NCBI GenBank assembly: GCA_051880335.1
Contig: JBJENT010000249.1
Coordinates: 1-6,347, forward strand
DNA from: 1XD8-76 sp051880335
Lineage (GTDB): Bacteria; Bacillota; Clostridia; Lachnospirales; Lachnospiraceae
Direction of reading: 5' to 3'
Length of the DNA: 6,347 nt
Shown here: positions 1 through 6,074 of the stretch, piece by piece
Position numbering within the stretch: position 1 is the stretch's first letter
Layout: each line of letters opens with the position of its first letter
Made by a program: the position numbers and the translations under genes
Notes under the pieces: model-generated
Seen by the model: only the letters and a program-made list of their open reading frames with translations
What the model was told of the DNA's origin: nothing
Database searches by the model: none

Positions 1-1068
1 GCGTCCTTCCGGTACTTTTCTGTATTCTCTGGACGGTTTGACCGATTCCACCTTCGGATCCGTAGGCGCTTTAATGCCTGCGGCACGAAGTCCTGTTTTG
101 TACTCTGTGATCAATGACCTTGGGGAAAGCCCCTGAGGACACGCATACATTTCGCAAACACCACAGGAGCAGCAATAAAATGTATTTAAAAATACATTGG
201 CATTGCTGAAATCGTGATTTGCTGCTGCTCTCATGAATAAATGAGGCTCAATGGGATGTCCCAGTGCATGCCTTGGACATAAGGCAGTACAGGTCTCACA
301 CTGACAACAGGAAGATGCTGCACGTTTTAACTCTATGGAAGCATTTGCCTGTTTTCTATGTATGATCTGGTGATCCTTTGGAAGCACCAGAATCGCGTTT
401 GTTGTTTTTGTTACAGCCATATCCCCGTTTCCGATAAAGCCCATCATCGGGCCTCCGATCAGGAATACAGGATCTTTTGTTGTGATCTCTCCTGCAAGAG
501 CAACAACATCTTCTATCTTGCAGCCGATTGGTACTCTGGCAGAAACAGGATGTTCTACTTCTCCTACCACAGATACCACTTTGTCAGTTACCGGATGGTT
601 CTCTTTCACAGCTCTGTAAAGATTATACATAGTCTCTACATTAAACACTGCCACTCCGGATTCTACCGGAAGTCCGCCCGGTCTGACAACTTTTCCGGTT
701 GCCTCATAGATCAGTACTACCTCATCTCCCATCGGATACACACTATCCAGCAGTTTGATCTTCATCTTCGGGAATTCACCAATGCATTCCTTTAATGCGC
801 GTACTGTATCTTTATATTCACCTTTCACTCCGATTATGACTTCTTTTGCACCTACCACGTCGGCCACCATATCCAGTGCCTGCATGATTTCTCTTGCATG
901 TACCTCCAGCAGCTGTCTGTGAAGTTTGAGCAGCGGCTCACACTCTGCACAGTTCAGTACAATGGTTTCTGTCCGCTGGTCTATTTTCGCATAGGTGGGG
1001 AATCCTGCACCGCCGGCACCGACGATACCGCTATCCCTGATAAGTCCACTAAACTCAACTAGTTCCAT
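1..1068 (-). CDS. pduS: RnfC-like flavo-iron-sulfur oxidoreductase, PduS type, 3' end missing
   Basis: The frame runs without a stop from ATG at 1068 to the left edge: 356 residues of a protein that is usually about 440-450 long, so the C-terminal fifth is missing. Domains in order are a glycine-rich nucleotide/FMN-binding region starting GAGGAGFPTYAK (17-28) with NCAECEP (39-45), of the complex I 51-kDa/RnfC type; an SLBB-like segment around 165-195 (VVSVVGEVEHPVSARVPIG); and two iron-sulfur motifs, C254-x2-C257-x2-C260-x3-C264-P and C299-x2-C302-x2-C305-x4-C310-P. In Salmonella, PduS is a cobalamin reductase with FMN and two [4Fe-4S] clusters. Homologues also occur in B12-independent microcompartments, where electron transfer or NADH oxidation is the likely role. 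The start has GGAG nine bases upstream, overlapping the vertex-gene stop, and the genes are six bases apart. There is no membrane segment, so it is soluble or shell-associated. Confidence 0.93.
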   Translation of the reverse strand, partial: MELVEFSGLIRDSGIVGAGGAGFPTYAKIDQRTETIVLNCAECEPLLKLHRQLLEVHAREIMQALDMVADVVGAKEVIIGVKGEYKDTVRALKECIGEFPKMKIKLLDSVYPMGDEVVLIYEATGKVVRPGGLPVESGVAVFNVETMYNLYRAVKENHPVTDKVVSVVGEVEHPVSARVPIGCKIEDVVALAGEITTKDPVFLIGGPMMGFIGNGDMAVTKTTNAILVLPKDHQIIHRKQANASIELKRAASSCCQCETCTALCPRHALGHPIEPHLFMRAAANHDFSNANVFLNTFYCCSCGVCEMYACPQGLSPRSLITEYKTGLRAAGIKAPTDPKVESVKPSREYRKVPEGR

Positions 1069-1074
1069 GATCAA

Positions 1075-1341
1075 TTACTCCAATCCACTTGGGTCATCAA
1101 TAATACCTACAATAGCTGCATCAATGGGAGCGCTGGCCAAACCGCAACCGATTCTGGCAGCACTGCCCTGTGCAACTAAAACATATTCGCCGATACCGGC
1201 TCCTATGTTATCAATGGCCACAAATTGATTCGTATGACCTTTCATACGTTCTACAGGTTCTACGATCATGAATTTATTTCCGATTAAGTTTTCACTTTTC
1301 CTTGTGGAAACAATACTTCCTACTACTTTTGCTGCTATCAC
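1075..1341 (-). CDS. eutN: BMC-P pentameric vertex protein, EutN/PduN/CcmL family
   Basis: An 88-residue protein of the EutN/CcmL family (PF03319), whose pentamers cap the vertices of the shell. Visible marks are KVVGSIVSTRK at the N-terminus, MIVEPV, the VAIDNIGAGIGEYVLVAQGSAAR core (about 41-63) and DAAIVGIID near the C-terminus. The length is normal for the family. The start is GTG at 1341, with a perfect AGGAGG six bases upstream. It lies 40 bases after PduL and 6 bases before the PduS-like gene. It is the only vertex protein in the window. PduN is the equivalent name in Pdu loci. Confidence 0.95.
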   Translation of the reverse strand: MIAAKVVGSIVSTRKSENLIGNKFMIVEPVERMKGHTNQFVAIDNIGAGIGEYVLVAQGSAARIGCGLASAPIDAAIVGIIDDPSGLE

Positions 1342-1347
1342 GACGTA

Positions 1348-1353
1348 CCTCCT
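1348..1353 (-). promoter_or_regulatory. Ribosome binding site for the GTG start of the vertex protein gene
   Basis: AGGAGG on the minus strand, six bases before GTG at 1339-1341. There is no ATG near this position that would keep the conserved N-terminal strand, so the site fixes the start. Confidence 0.8.
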
Positions 1354-1381
1354 GTATCACAAATAAATATTACTTTTGTTT

Positions 1382-2047
1382 TCAGTCTCTCACAATTCTG
1401 ACTGTATCGCCCTGGGCGATCTTTGCTGCATTTGCTTCATCTGTATCGATGTGCATTTCCAATGTAAAGGACTCGTCTACTCGAATTTTTACCTGATTAA
1501 AGGTAGTTCCTCTTTCGTTTTCTACTTTTACTGATACATAATCTCCGTCTTTATATCCGGATGCTGCGGCATCTGCCGGAGACATATGAATATGTCTCTG
1601 TGCAACGATACATCCTTCATTCAGATACAAAACGCCTTTTGGACCAACCAGTGCAATAGGTGCACTTCCGGCAACATTACCGGATTCTCTGATTGGTGCA
1701 TTGATTCCGAGTGATCTGGCGTCTGTAGCAGAGATTTCTACCTGGCTTTTCTTTCTTGTTGGTCCCAGGATTCTGACATTTTCAATTGCTCTAAGTTTCA
1801 GTCCTACCAGTGTAACCTGTTCATTGGAAGCAAACTGGCCACCCATAAGTTCTTTTTTCTTTGTCAGATGGTAACCTTCTCCAAATAAGATCTCCACATG
1901 CTCCTGTGTTAAATGAACATGTCTAGCGGATACGCCAACAGGGACCAGAAAGCCTTGCTCGCTTTTCTTAGCCTCCTGCTGGTTCAGTGCCTGGATTACC
2001 ATCTTTGTAATCAGTTCTACATTATTTGTATCCAACTCTAACACCAC
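1382..2047 (-). CDS. pduL: Phosphate propanoyltransferase PduL
   Basis: A 221-residue PduL-family phosphotransacylase that converts acyl-CoA and phosphate to acyl-phosphate and recycles CoA inside the shell. It is unrelated to the housekeeping enzyme Pta. The N-terminus (about 7-24, NVELITKMVIQALN) is an amphipathic helix followed by a charged linker, a probable encapsulation peptide of the kind known in microcompartment PduL. Zinc-binding histidines are visible as H43 and H45 in SARHVHL and as H152 and H154 in AQRHIHM; E104 in QVEIS is a candidate further ligand. The GGQFASNEQVTL and LGPTRKKSQVEIS blocks are also family-typical. The start is GTG at 2047 (a second GTG follows at once), with only a weak AGAAAG upstream, 13 bases after the BMC-H stop. 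The next ATG (residue 16) would destroy the targeting helix. The acetyl-phosphate-forming role in Eut-like systems is the alternative. Confidence 0.95.
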   Translation of the reverse strand: MVLELDTNNVELITKMVIQALNQQEAKKSEQGFLVPVGVSARHVHLTQEHVEILFGEGYHLTKKKELMGGQFASNEQVTLVGLKLRAIENVRILGPTRKKSQVEISATDARSLGINAPIRESGNVAGSAPIALVGPKGVLYLNEGCIVAQRHIHMSPADAAASGYKDGDYVSVKVENERGTTFNQVKIRVDESFTLEMHIDTDEANAAKIAQGDTVRIVRD

Positions 2048-2060
2048 TTATCTTTCTGGA

Positions 2061-2339
2061 TTATTTTACCTTTGGTAAGATCATTTCAACATCGTTGTGT
2101 GGTCTTGGGATTACATGTGTAGCAATCAGTTCGCCTAATTTAGCTGCGCTGTTTGCACCAGCTTCTACAGAAGATTTAACAGCTCCTACATCACCACGAA
2201 CCATAACTGTTACAAGTCCGCTACCGATTTTTTCTGTTCCAACTAATGTAACATTAGCTGCTTTACACATTGCATCTGCTGCTTCGATAGATGCTACTAA
2301 ACCTCTGGTTTCAACCATTCCTAATGCTTCCTGTGCCAT
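2061..2339 (-). CDS. pduA: BMC-H shell hexamer protein, PduA/PduJ-like (copy 2)
   Basis: A 92-residue canonical BMC-H protein with the same marks as its paralogue: MAQEALGMVETRGL, the EKIGSG pore loop, LVTVMVRGDVGAV and HVIPRPHNDVEMILP. I chose the ATG at 2339, because AGGAGG sits eight bases before it and the protein then begins exactly like the paralogue. An in-frame ATG at 2360 would add seven residues (MIKEEII) that overlap that ribosome binding site. The differences from copy 1 are mostly conservative (for example C25 against T25, N29 against E29). Both copies probably build the bulk of the facets and may mix in sheets. The gene is separated from the divergent BMC-H by 60 bases that hold a small hairpin, and from PduL by 13 bases. 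Confidence 0.95.
   Translation of the reverse strand: MAQEALGMVETRGLVASIEAADAMCKAANVTLVGTEKIGSGLVTVMVRGDVGAVKSSVEAGANSAAKLGELIATHVIPRPHNDVEMILPKVK
2194..2246. repeat. 53-base block identical to 2856-2908 (BMC-H paralogues)
   Basis: This stretch is base-for-base identical to 2856-2908, including third codon positions. It encodes the strand and pore-loop core LVGTEKIGSGLVTVMVRG. A second shared block of 29 bases lies at 2089-2117 and 2751-2779 and encodes HVIPRPHNDV. The repeat reflects gene duplication and is not a mobile element. Confidence 0.85.
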
Positions 2340-2347
2340 GATTATTT

Positions 2348-2353
2348 CCTCCT
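2348..2353 (-). promoter_or_regulatory. Ribosome binding site that decides the start of BMC-H copy 2
   Basis: A perfect AGGAGG on the minus strand, eight bases before the ATG at 2337-2339. It falls inside the seven extra codons of the alternative start at 2360 and so argues for the shorter protein. Confidence 0.8.
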
Positions 2354-2379
2354 TAATCATTGAAAAAAATTGTTTTTGT

Positions 2380-2390
2380 CCCGTCCCGGG
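2380..2390 (-). other. Small GC-rich hairpin between two shell genes
   Basis: In the transcript, CCCG-GGA-CGGG can form a four-base-pair stem with a three-base loop, 10 bases after the divergent BMC-H stop. It is followed by AAAAACAATTTTTTT, itself a weak A-U stem. The U-run starts about 10 bases after the GC stem, so this is not a canonical intrinsic terminator. At most it is a processing, stabilising or attenuating element. Confidence 0.3.
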
Positions 2391-2399
2391 TCATAGTAG

Positions 2400-2705
2400 T
2401 TACTTTAAAGTACCATCCGCGTTTTTGAATCTGCTGGCTGATTTTTCCACCAGTCTTACAATTTCCGGATGCGGATTTGCAATAACGCCCTGCACTGCAG
2501 GTTTTTTTATCGCATTTGCTGCTGCGGTTTCCACGGCTTGTGTTACTGCTGAAACATCGCCCTGGACAATCAGTGTTACCAGTCGTCCACCCAGCTTACG
2601 TTCCCATGTTGCCAGCTCAACGTTTGCCGTTTTGCACATGATGTCTAACGCATCCATAGCAGCCACGACACCTTGAATTTCTATAAAGCCGTATGATTTT
2701 CCCAT
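2400..2705 (-). CDS. Divergent BMC-H shell protein
   Basis: A 101-residue BMC-domain protein. The start GFIEIQGVVAAMDALDIMCK, the TANVEL strand and LVTLIVQGDVSAV match PF00936, but the protein is clearly different from its PduA-like neighbours. The pore loop reads RKLGGR (36-41) instead of EKIGSG, so a basic residue follows the glycines. The conserved HVIPRPHNDV is replaced by VIANPHPEIV, and a tail of about a dozen residues (SRFKNADGTLK) extends beyond the domain. It probably forms a hexamer with its own pore chemistry or a specialised position in the shell; no more specific role can be read. The start at 2705 has AAAGGA eight bases upstream and lies 20 bases after the preceding BMC-H gene. 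Confidence 0.9.
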   Translation of the reverse strand: MGKSYGFIEIQGVVAAMDALDIMCKTANVELATWERKLGGRLVTLIVQGDVSAVTQAVETAAANAIKKPAVQGVIANPHPEIVRLVEKSASRFKNADGTLK

Positions 2706-2725
2706 AAATCAAATCCTTTCAGATT

Positions 2726-3001
2726 TTATACTGTAGGTAAGATTTTTTCTACATCGTTGTGTGGTCTTGGGATTACATGCTGAGCCACTAATTCACCAAG
2801 TCTGCCTGCTGCAGATGCACCTGCTTCTACTGCTGCTTTTACAGCTCCTACATCGCCACGAACCATAACTGTTACAAGTCCGCTACCGATTTTTTCTGTT
2901 CCAACTAAAGCAACTTCTGCTGCTTTGGTCATTGCATCTGCTGCTTCGATTGCAGCTGTAAGGCCTCTTGTTTCAATCATTCCTAATGCTTCCTGTGCCA
3001 T
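2726..3001 (-). CDS. pduA: BMC-H shell hexamer protein, PduA/PduJ-like (copy 1)
   Basis: A 91-residue canonical BMC-H protein that forms the flat hexamers tiling the shell facets. Visible family marks are MAQEALGMIETRGL at the N-terminus, AIEAADAM, the pore loop EKIGSG (36-41), LVTVMVRGDVGAV, and HVIPRPHNDVEKILP at the C-terminus. The sequence closely follows PduA/PduJ as known from Salmonella. The small polar KIGSG pore is associated in that family with passage of small polar substrates such as propanediol. The start at 3001 has GGAGG nine bases upstream. It is about 82% identical (75 of 91 positions counted by eye) to the second copy at 2061-2339. PduA versus PduJ cannot be decided from the sequence alone. 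Confidence 0.95.
   Translation of the reverse strand: MAQEALGMIETRGLTAAIEAADAMTKAAEVALVGTEKIGSGLVTVMVRGDVGAVKAAVEAGASAAGRLGELVAQHVIPRPHNDVEKILPTV
2856..2908. repeat. 53-base block identical to 2194-2246 (BMC-H paralogues)
   Basis: This is the partner copy of the block at 2194-2246, in the same orientation and about 660 bases away. Direct repeats of this length could support recombination that deletes the divergent BMC-H gene lying between them. Confidence 0.85.
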
Positions 3002-3042
3002 AATTTTAATCCTCCATAAATTTTATCAATTTGTTTCTATTT

Positions 3043-3387
3043 CTATCTCTTGTCAAAAGCGTTCAGTTTCAACATCTTGCAGCAGTCTGCTGTGGGTCTT
3101 GGAATCACATAACTTTGTACGATACCTGCTCCCGCAGCTGCTACAGCTTTTGCTGCTTCCAGTGCTGCTTCAACATCTGTTACTGTTCCGCGGAACTTGA
3201 TAGTTACAAGGAGTGGAACCGGGAGGGCATCTGCATTTGCCGGTTTGTTCTTGTCGAAGTTCTCCAGAGTAACGTCTGCAGCCTTACATCCGGCATCTGC
3301 TGCCAGAAACGCTGTTGTTAATCCGAATACTTCCAAGATACCAACGGCTCTTTCATCATTCATTTCTTCAACCTTGATTTCGTCCAT
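3043..3387 (-). CDS. BMC-H shell protein with enlarged pore-loop region
   Basis: A 114-residue single-domain BMC protein (PF00936), about 20 residues longer than the PduA-like genes beside it. The domain runs from about residue 14 (AVGILEVFGLTTAFLAADAGCKAADVTL, with the Ala-Ala-Asp helix) to YVIPRP at 93-98, which matches HVIPRP of the neighbours. Two things differ. An acidic, charged 13-residue leader (MDEIKVEEMNDER) precedes the domain. The segment between strands that normally carries the pore motif KIGSG is replaced by a stretch about nine residues longer (44-58, DKNKPANADALPVPL). Hexamers of this protein should therefore have a different central pore. Cysteines at 34, 102 and 103 are also notable. 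The ATG at 3387 has AAGGAG eight bases upstream, which supports the long start. It follows the alcohol dehydrogenase after 55 bases and opens the shell cluster. Confidence 0.9.
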   Translation of the reverse strand: MDEIKVEEMNDERAVGILEVFGLTTAFLAADAGCKAADVTLENFDKNKPANADALPVPLLVTIKFRGTVTDVEAALEAAKAVAAAGAGIVQSYVIPRPTADCCKMLKLNAFDKR

Positions 3388-3442
3388 ACCGTTTTCTCCT
3401 TCCGGAACTTAAGACTTTTCTTTCGTTCCGTATGTATCCATT

Positions 3443-4660
3443 TTATTCGTTCACAATTGCAATCTTGAGACCTGTCATTGCCAGATTCTTTTCTAATGCT
3501 TCGTTGATCTTATCCAGCGGGAATCTGTCTGTGATCAGATCAGACATTGGAAGTCCGATTGCTTTGGCTGCTCTGAGGAAATCAAAGGTTGTAACATAAT
3601 CTCTTAAGGTATATACCCAGGAACCAACCAGTGTGATTTCTTTGGAGCAAAGATCGAAGTGAGGATTTATGGTTGCATCTCCACCATTGATGAAGAAACC
3701 AAGTTCACAAAGACCTCCGCCATTTCTGATAAATTTGTAAATATTAGCGTGTGCTATAGGAGAACCTGTACACTGAAAAGCGAAATCTGCAAGATGTCCG
3801 CCAAAAGCATCTTTTACAGCTGCTGTCAGGTTTTCGATTCCTTTATGTTCCATAAAGTTCACACTGCCTGCTGCACCAAGCTTTTTAGCAAATTCCAGTC
3901 TCTGCTCATTTCCATCTACTGCGATAACATTTACATGTCCCATGGTCTTTAAAATAGCGATACAGATCAGACCGATCGGTCCACAGCCCTGTACGACTAC
4001 TCTGCTGTTAAATCTTAAAATTCCTGTACTCTTTGCTCTTTCTACCGCATGAATCAGAACTGCACATGGTTCGATCAGAATACGGGAATCCAGATCCAGA
4101 TCAGATACATTAAAGAATGTAGATCCGAGAGATCCTCTGATCCAGATATAATCTGCAAACCAACCGTTGAAGTTGGATGCATCTTCCGGAAGAAGACCAT
4201 ATACATCAGCGCCGCCAACGTTCTTTTTGTTTAAGTCAAACATGGTGATTTCAGGATCATCCTTAAAGATCATACAGGTAACAATCTTATCACCGACTTT
4301 CACTGCTTTTCCTGCGCTGTCTACTTTTACATTTTTACCCATGGCTACGATTTCGCCTGTACCTTCATGTCCAAGGGCTACAGGGATCAGGCCGAATGGG
4401 TCGTTTTTATATTCGTGAGCATCTGTACCGCAGACACCACAGCCTTCTACTTTAACCAGAAGATCATCATCGCCGATTTCCGGAATAGGATATTCCTTGA
4501 TATCGAAATGCTTCTTTGCTGTTAAAACGGCTACACGTGCTGTTTTCGGGATACTTCCTGCTGCTGCGGGTCTGGCTGAAACTGCCGGAGCCACACCGCC
4601 TTCCATGCTGGCAAGTACCTGTCTTACAATTGCTTCTACGTCTGTTGAATTAACTGCCAT
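3443..4660 (-). CDS. Zinc-type (MDR) alcohol dehydrogenase with N-terminal encapsulation peptide
   Basis: A 405-residue medium-chain dehydrogenase, longer than the usual ~350 because of about 40 extra N-terminal residues: a helix at 5-20 (DVEAIVRQVLASME) and an Ala/Pro/Gly linker at 21-37. It probably reduces propionaldehyde to 1-propanol inside the shell and regenerates NAD+ for the aldehyde dehydrogenase, the job iron-type PduQ does in classical Pdu systems. Catalytic zinc ligands are visible: C77 in GVCGTD, H98-E99 in GHEG, and E197 in IEPC. The Rossmann motif is GCGPIG (225-230), and D249 at the end of the second strand points to NAD(H) over NADP(H). The usual four-cysteine structural-zinc lobe is missing: residues 124-170 contain only C129. 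The start at 4660 has AAAGGA upstream. It resembles sorbitol/threonine dehydrogenase-type members, so the substrate is inferred from the locus. Confidence 0.92.
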   Translation of the reverse strand: MAVNSTDVEAIVRQVLASMEGGVAPAVSARPAAAGSIPKTARVAVLTAKKHFDIKEYPIPEIGDDDLLVKVEGCGVCGTDAHEYKNDPFGLIPVALGHEGTGEIVAMGKNVKVDSAGKAVKVGDKIVTCMIFKDDPEITMFDLNKKNVGGADVYGLLPEDASNFNGWFADYIWIRGSLGSTFFNVSDLDLDSRILIEPCAVLIHAVERAKSTGILRFNSRVVVQGCGPIGLICIAILKTMGHVNVIAVDGNEQRLEFAKKLGAAGSVNFMEHKGIENLTAAVKDAFGGHLADFAFQCTGSPIAHANIYKFIRNGGGLCELGFFINGGDATINPHFDLCSKEITLVGSWVYTLRDYVTTFDFLRAAKAIGLPMSDLITDRFPLDKINEALEKNLAMTGLKIAIVNE

Positions 4661-4682
4661 CTCTTTTCATCCTTTCTCTATA

Positions 4683-6074
4683 TTATCGAATGCAAAGACT
4701 GTCTGTCATTACGCAGCGTCTCTTCTTGGTAAAGGATTTTGCACTGGTTAAGCCTTCACCGGTTCTGCTGGCGATTGTGAAAGTACAGATGCTTTCACCG
4801 CCGAAGCCAAGTGCTGCATAGGATGGACCGTTCTTAACCAGAATAGCGGTATCCAGGGCTTTCGCATATTTGGTGATTCTGTCAACATTCTTGGAGTGAA
4901 TGTGAGCGGAGTGGCGGTTGCCATGCTCTAACCAAACTGCTTTTTCTACTGCATCGTCAAAATCTTTTGCAGGAACAATACCCAGAATCGGCATCATAAG
5001 CTCTTCTGCGATCAGCTTATTCTCTTTTTCACCTACAAAAGTGATGCAGCGGATGTTATCCGGTACGTCTACACCGATGGCTGCCAGAAGGGCTTTGGCA
5101 CTACGTCCAACTGCTTTTCTGTTCAGCGCACCCTTTTCTGTAAATACATGAGCGATCAGTTTATCCTGCTCTTCTTTGGATGCCAGATAGCAGCCCTGCT
5201 CTGTTACCATATAATGTAACAGTTCATCGACTACGCTTTCTACTGCTACGATTTCCTTCTCAGCGATACAAGGAAGGTTATTATCGAATGTACAACCATT
5301 TACAATGTCTGCTGCAGCTTTTCTGATATCAGCTGTCTCATCTACCAGTGCCGGTGGGTTACCAGCCCCTGCACCGATACCACGTCTTCCGGAAGAAAGA
5401 ACTGCGGTTACAACACCCGGACCACCGGTTGCAGCGATCAACTGAATTGCCGGATGGTGCATCATAATATCACTGGTTTCCAGGGTGGGTTTTTCTACGG
5501 TACAAGCCACATTATCCGGTCCACCTGCTTCCAGGGAAGCTTCGTTTACCAGATTGATGGCATAAATAGAAGTTTTGATAGCCTGCGGATGTGGGTTAAA
5601 TACCACTGTGTTTCCACCTGCGATCATACCCATGGAGTTGCAGAGAACGGTTTCGGAAGGATTGGTACATGGAGTAATCGCACCAATGACACCAAATGGT
5701 CCCATCTCAACCAGAGTAAGACCTCTGTCTCCTGAGTAAGCTTCTGTTGTAATATCTTCTGTTCCAGGTACTTTATCAGCTACCAGATGATGTTTCAGAA
5801 TCTTATGTGGTACGTTACCCATACCGGTTTCATCTACACCCATTCTGGCCATGATTTCAGCACACTCATGTGTTTTTTTACGAATGTTAGAAATGATCTT
5901 TTCTCTCTGGTCCATAGAAAGATCTCTAACGATTTTCTGAGCTTTCTGTGCGGCAGCGATAGCTTCGTTCATATCCTTGAACACGCCATGCTTTCCGGAA
6001 GGAGCTTCAGCAATCTGCATTTTAGCCATAACTTCTGATACAATATCCTGTACCATGCTCTCACTTATTGGCAC
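4683..6074 (-). CDS. pduP: CoA-acylating aldehyde dehydrogenase, PduP/EutE type
   Basis: A 463-residue enzyme, close to the usual PduP length, that converts an aldehyde (probably propionaldehyde) plus CoA and NAD+ to acyl-CoA and NADH inside the microcompartment. Residues 5-20 form an amphipathic helix (MVQDIVSEVMAKMQ), a probable encapsulation peptide, followed by a short linker. The fold then shows GPFGVIGAITPCTNPS (about 125-140), GGNTVVFNPHP (153-163), the glycine-rich ATGGPGVV (215-222), and the catalytic cysteine C269 in FDNNLPCIAEKE. The start is GTG at 6074, with AAGGAGG seven bases upstream; an ATG at residue 7 would lose part of the targeting helix. It overlaps the upstream gene by 10 bases and sits 22 bases before the alcohol dehydrogenase, its redox partner. 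EutE is the alternative name. The neighbouring PduA-like shell proteins and PduL favour PduP, but substrate specificity is inferred from context. Confidence 0.95.
   Translation of the reverse strand: MPISESMVQDIVSEVMAKMQIAEAPSGKHGVFKDMNEAIAAAQKAQKIVRDLSMDQREKIISNIRKKTHECAEIMARMGVDETGMGNVPHKILKHHLVADKVPGTEDITTEAYSGDRGLTLVEMGPFGVIGAITPCTNPSETVLCNSMGMIAGGNTVVFNPHPQAIKTSIYAINLVNEASLEAGGPDNVACTVEKPTLETSDIMMHHPAIQLIAATGGPGVVTAVLSSGRRGIGAGAGNPPALVDETADIRKAAADIVNGCTFDNNLPCIAEKEIVAVESVVDELLHYMVTEQGCYLASKEEQDKLIAHVFTEKGALNRKAVGRSAKALLAAIGVDVPDNIRCITFVGEKENKLIAEELMMPILGIVPAKDFDDAVEKAVWLEHGNRHSAHIHSKNVDRITKYAKALDTAILVKNGPSYAALGFGGESICTFTIASRTGEGLTSAKSFTKKRRCVMTDSLCIR

Noticed and set aside
358..795. Plus-strand open frame of 145 codons with many Tyr, His and Cys
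   Set aside because: It lies opposite the PduS-like gene, whose conserved motifs run unbroken through the same stretch.
2340..2360. Upstream in-frame ATG for BMC-H copy 2 that adds seven residues
   Set aside because: The extra codons contain the AGGAGG that serves the ATG at 2339, and the paralogue starts at the equivalent methionine.
2361..2395. Intrinsic terminator inside the shell cluster
   Set aside because: The stem is only four base pairs, and the U-run starts about 10 bases after it, so the geometry is wrong for a terminator.
2026..2676. Long plus-strand open frame of 216 codons opposite the shell genes
   Set aside because: It is antisense to two well-supported BMC-H genes, spans their boundary and shows no family resemblance; its Ala/Ser/Thr-rich composition is what the complement of alanine-rich BMC genes gives.
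3388..3442. Internal promoter before the long BMC-H gene
   Set aside because: The 55-base gap shows no convincing -35/-10 pair on the minus strand; it contains the ribosome binding site and otherwise nothing recognisable.
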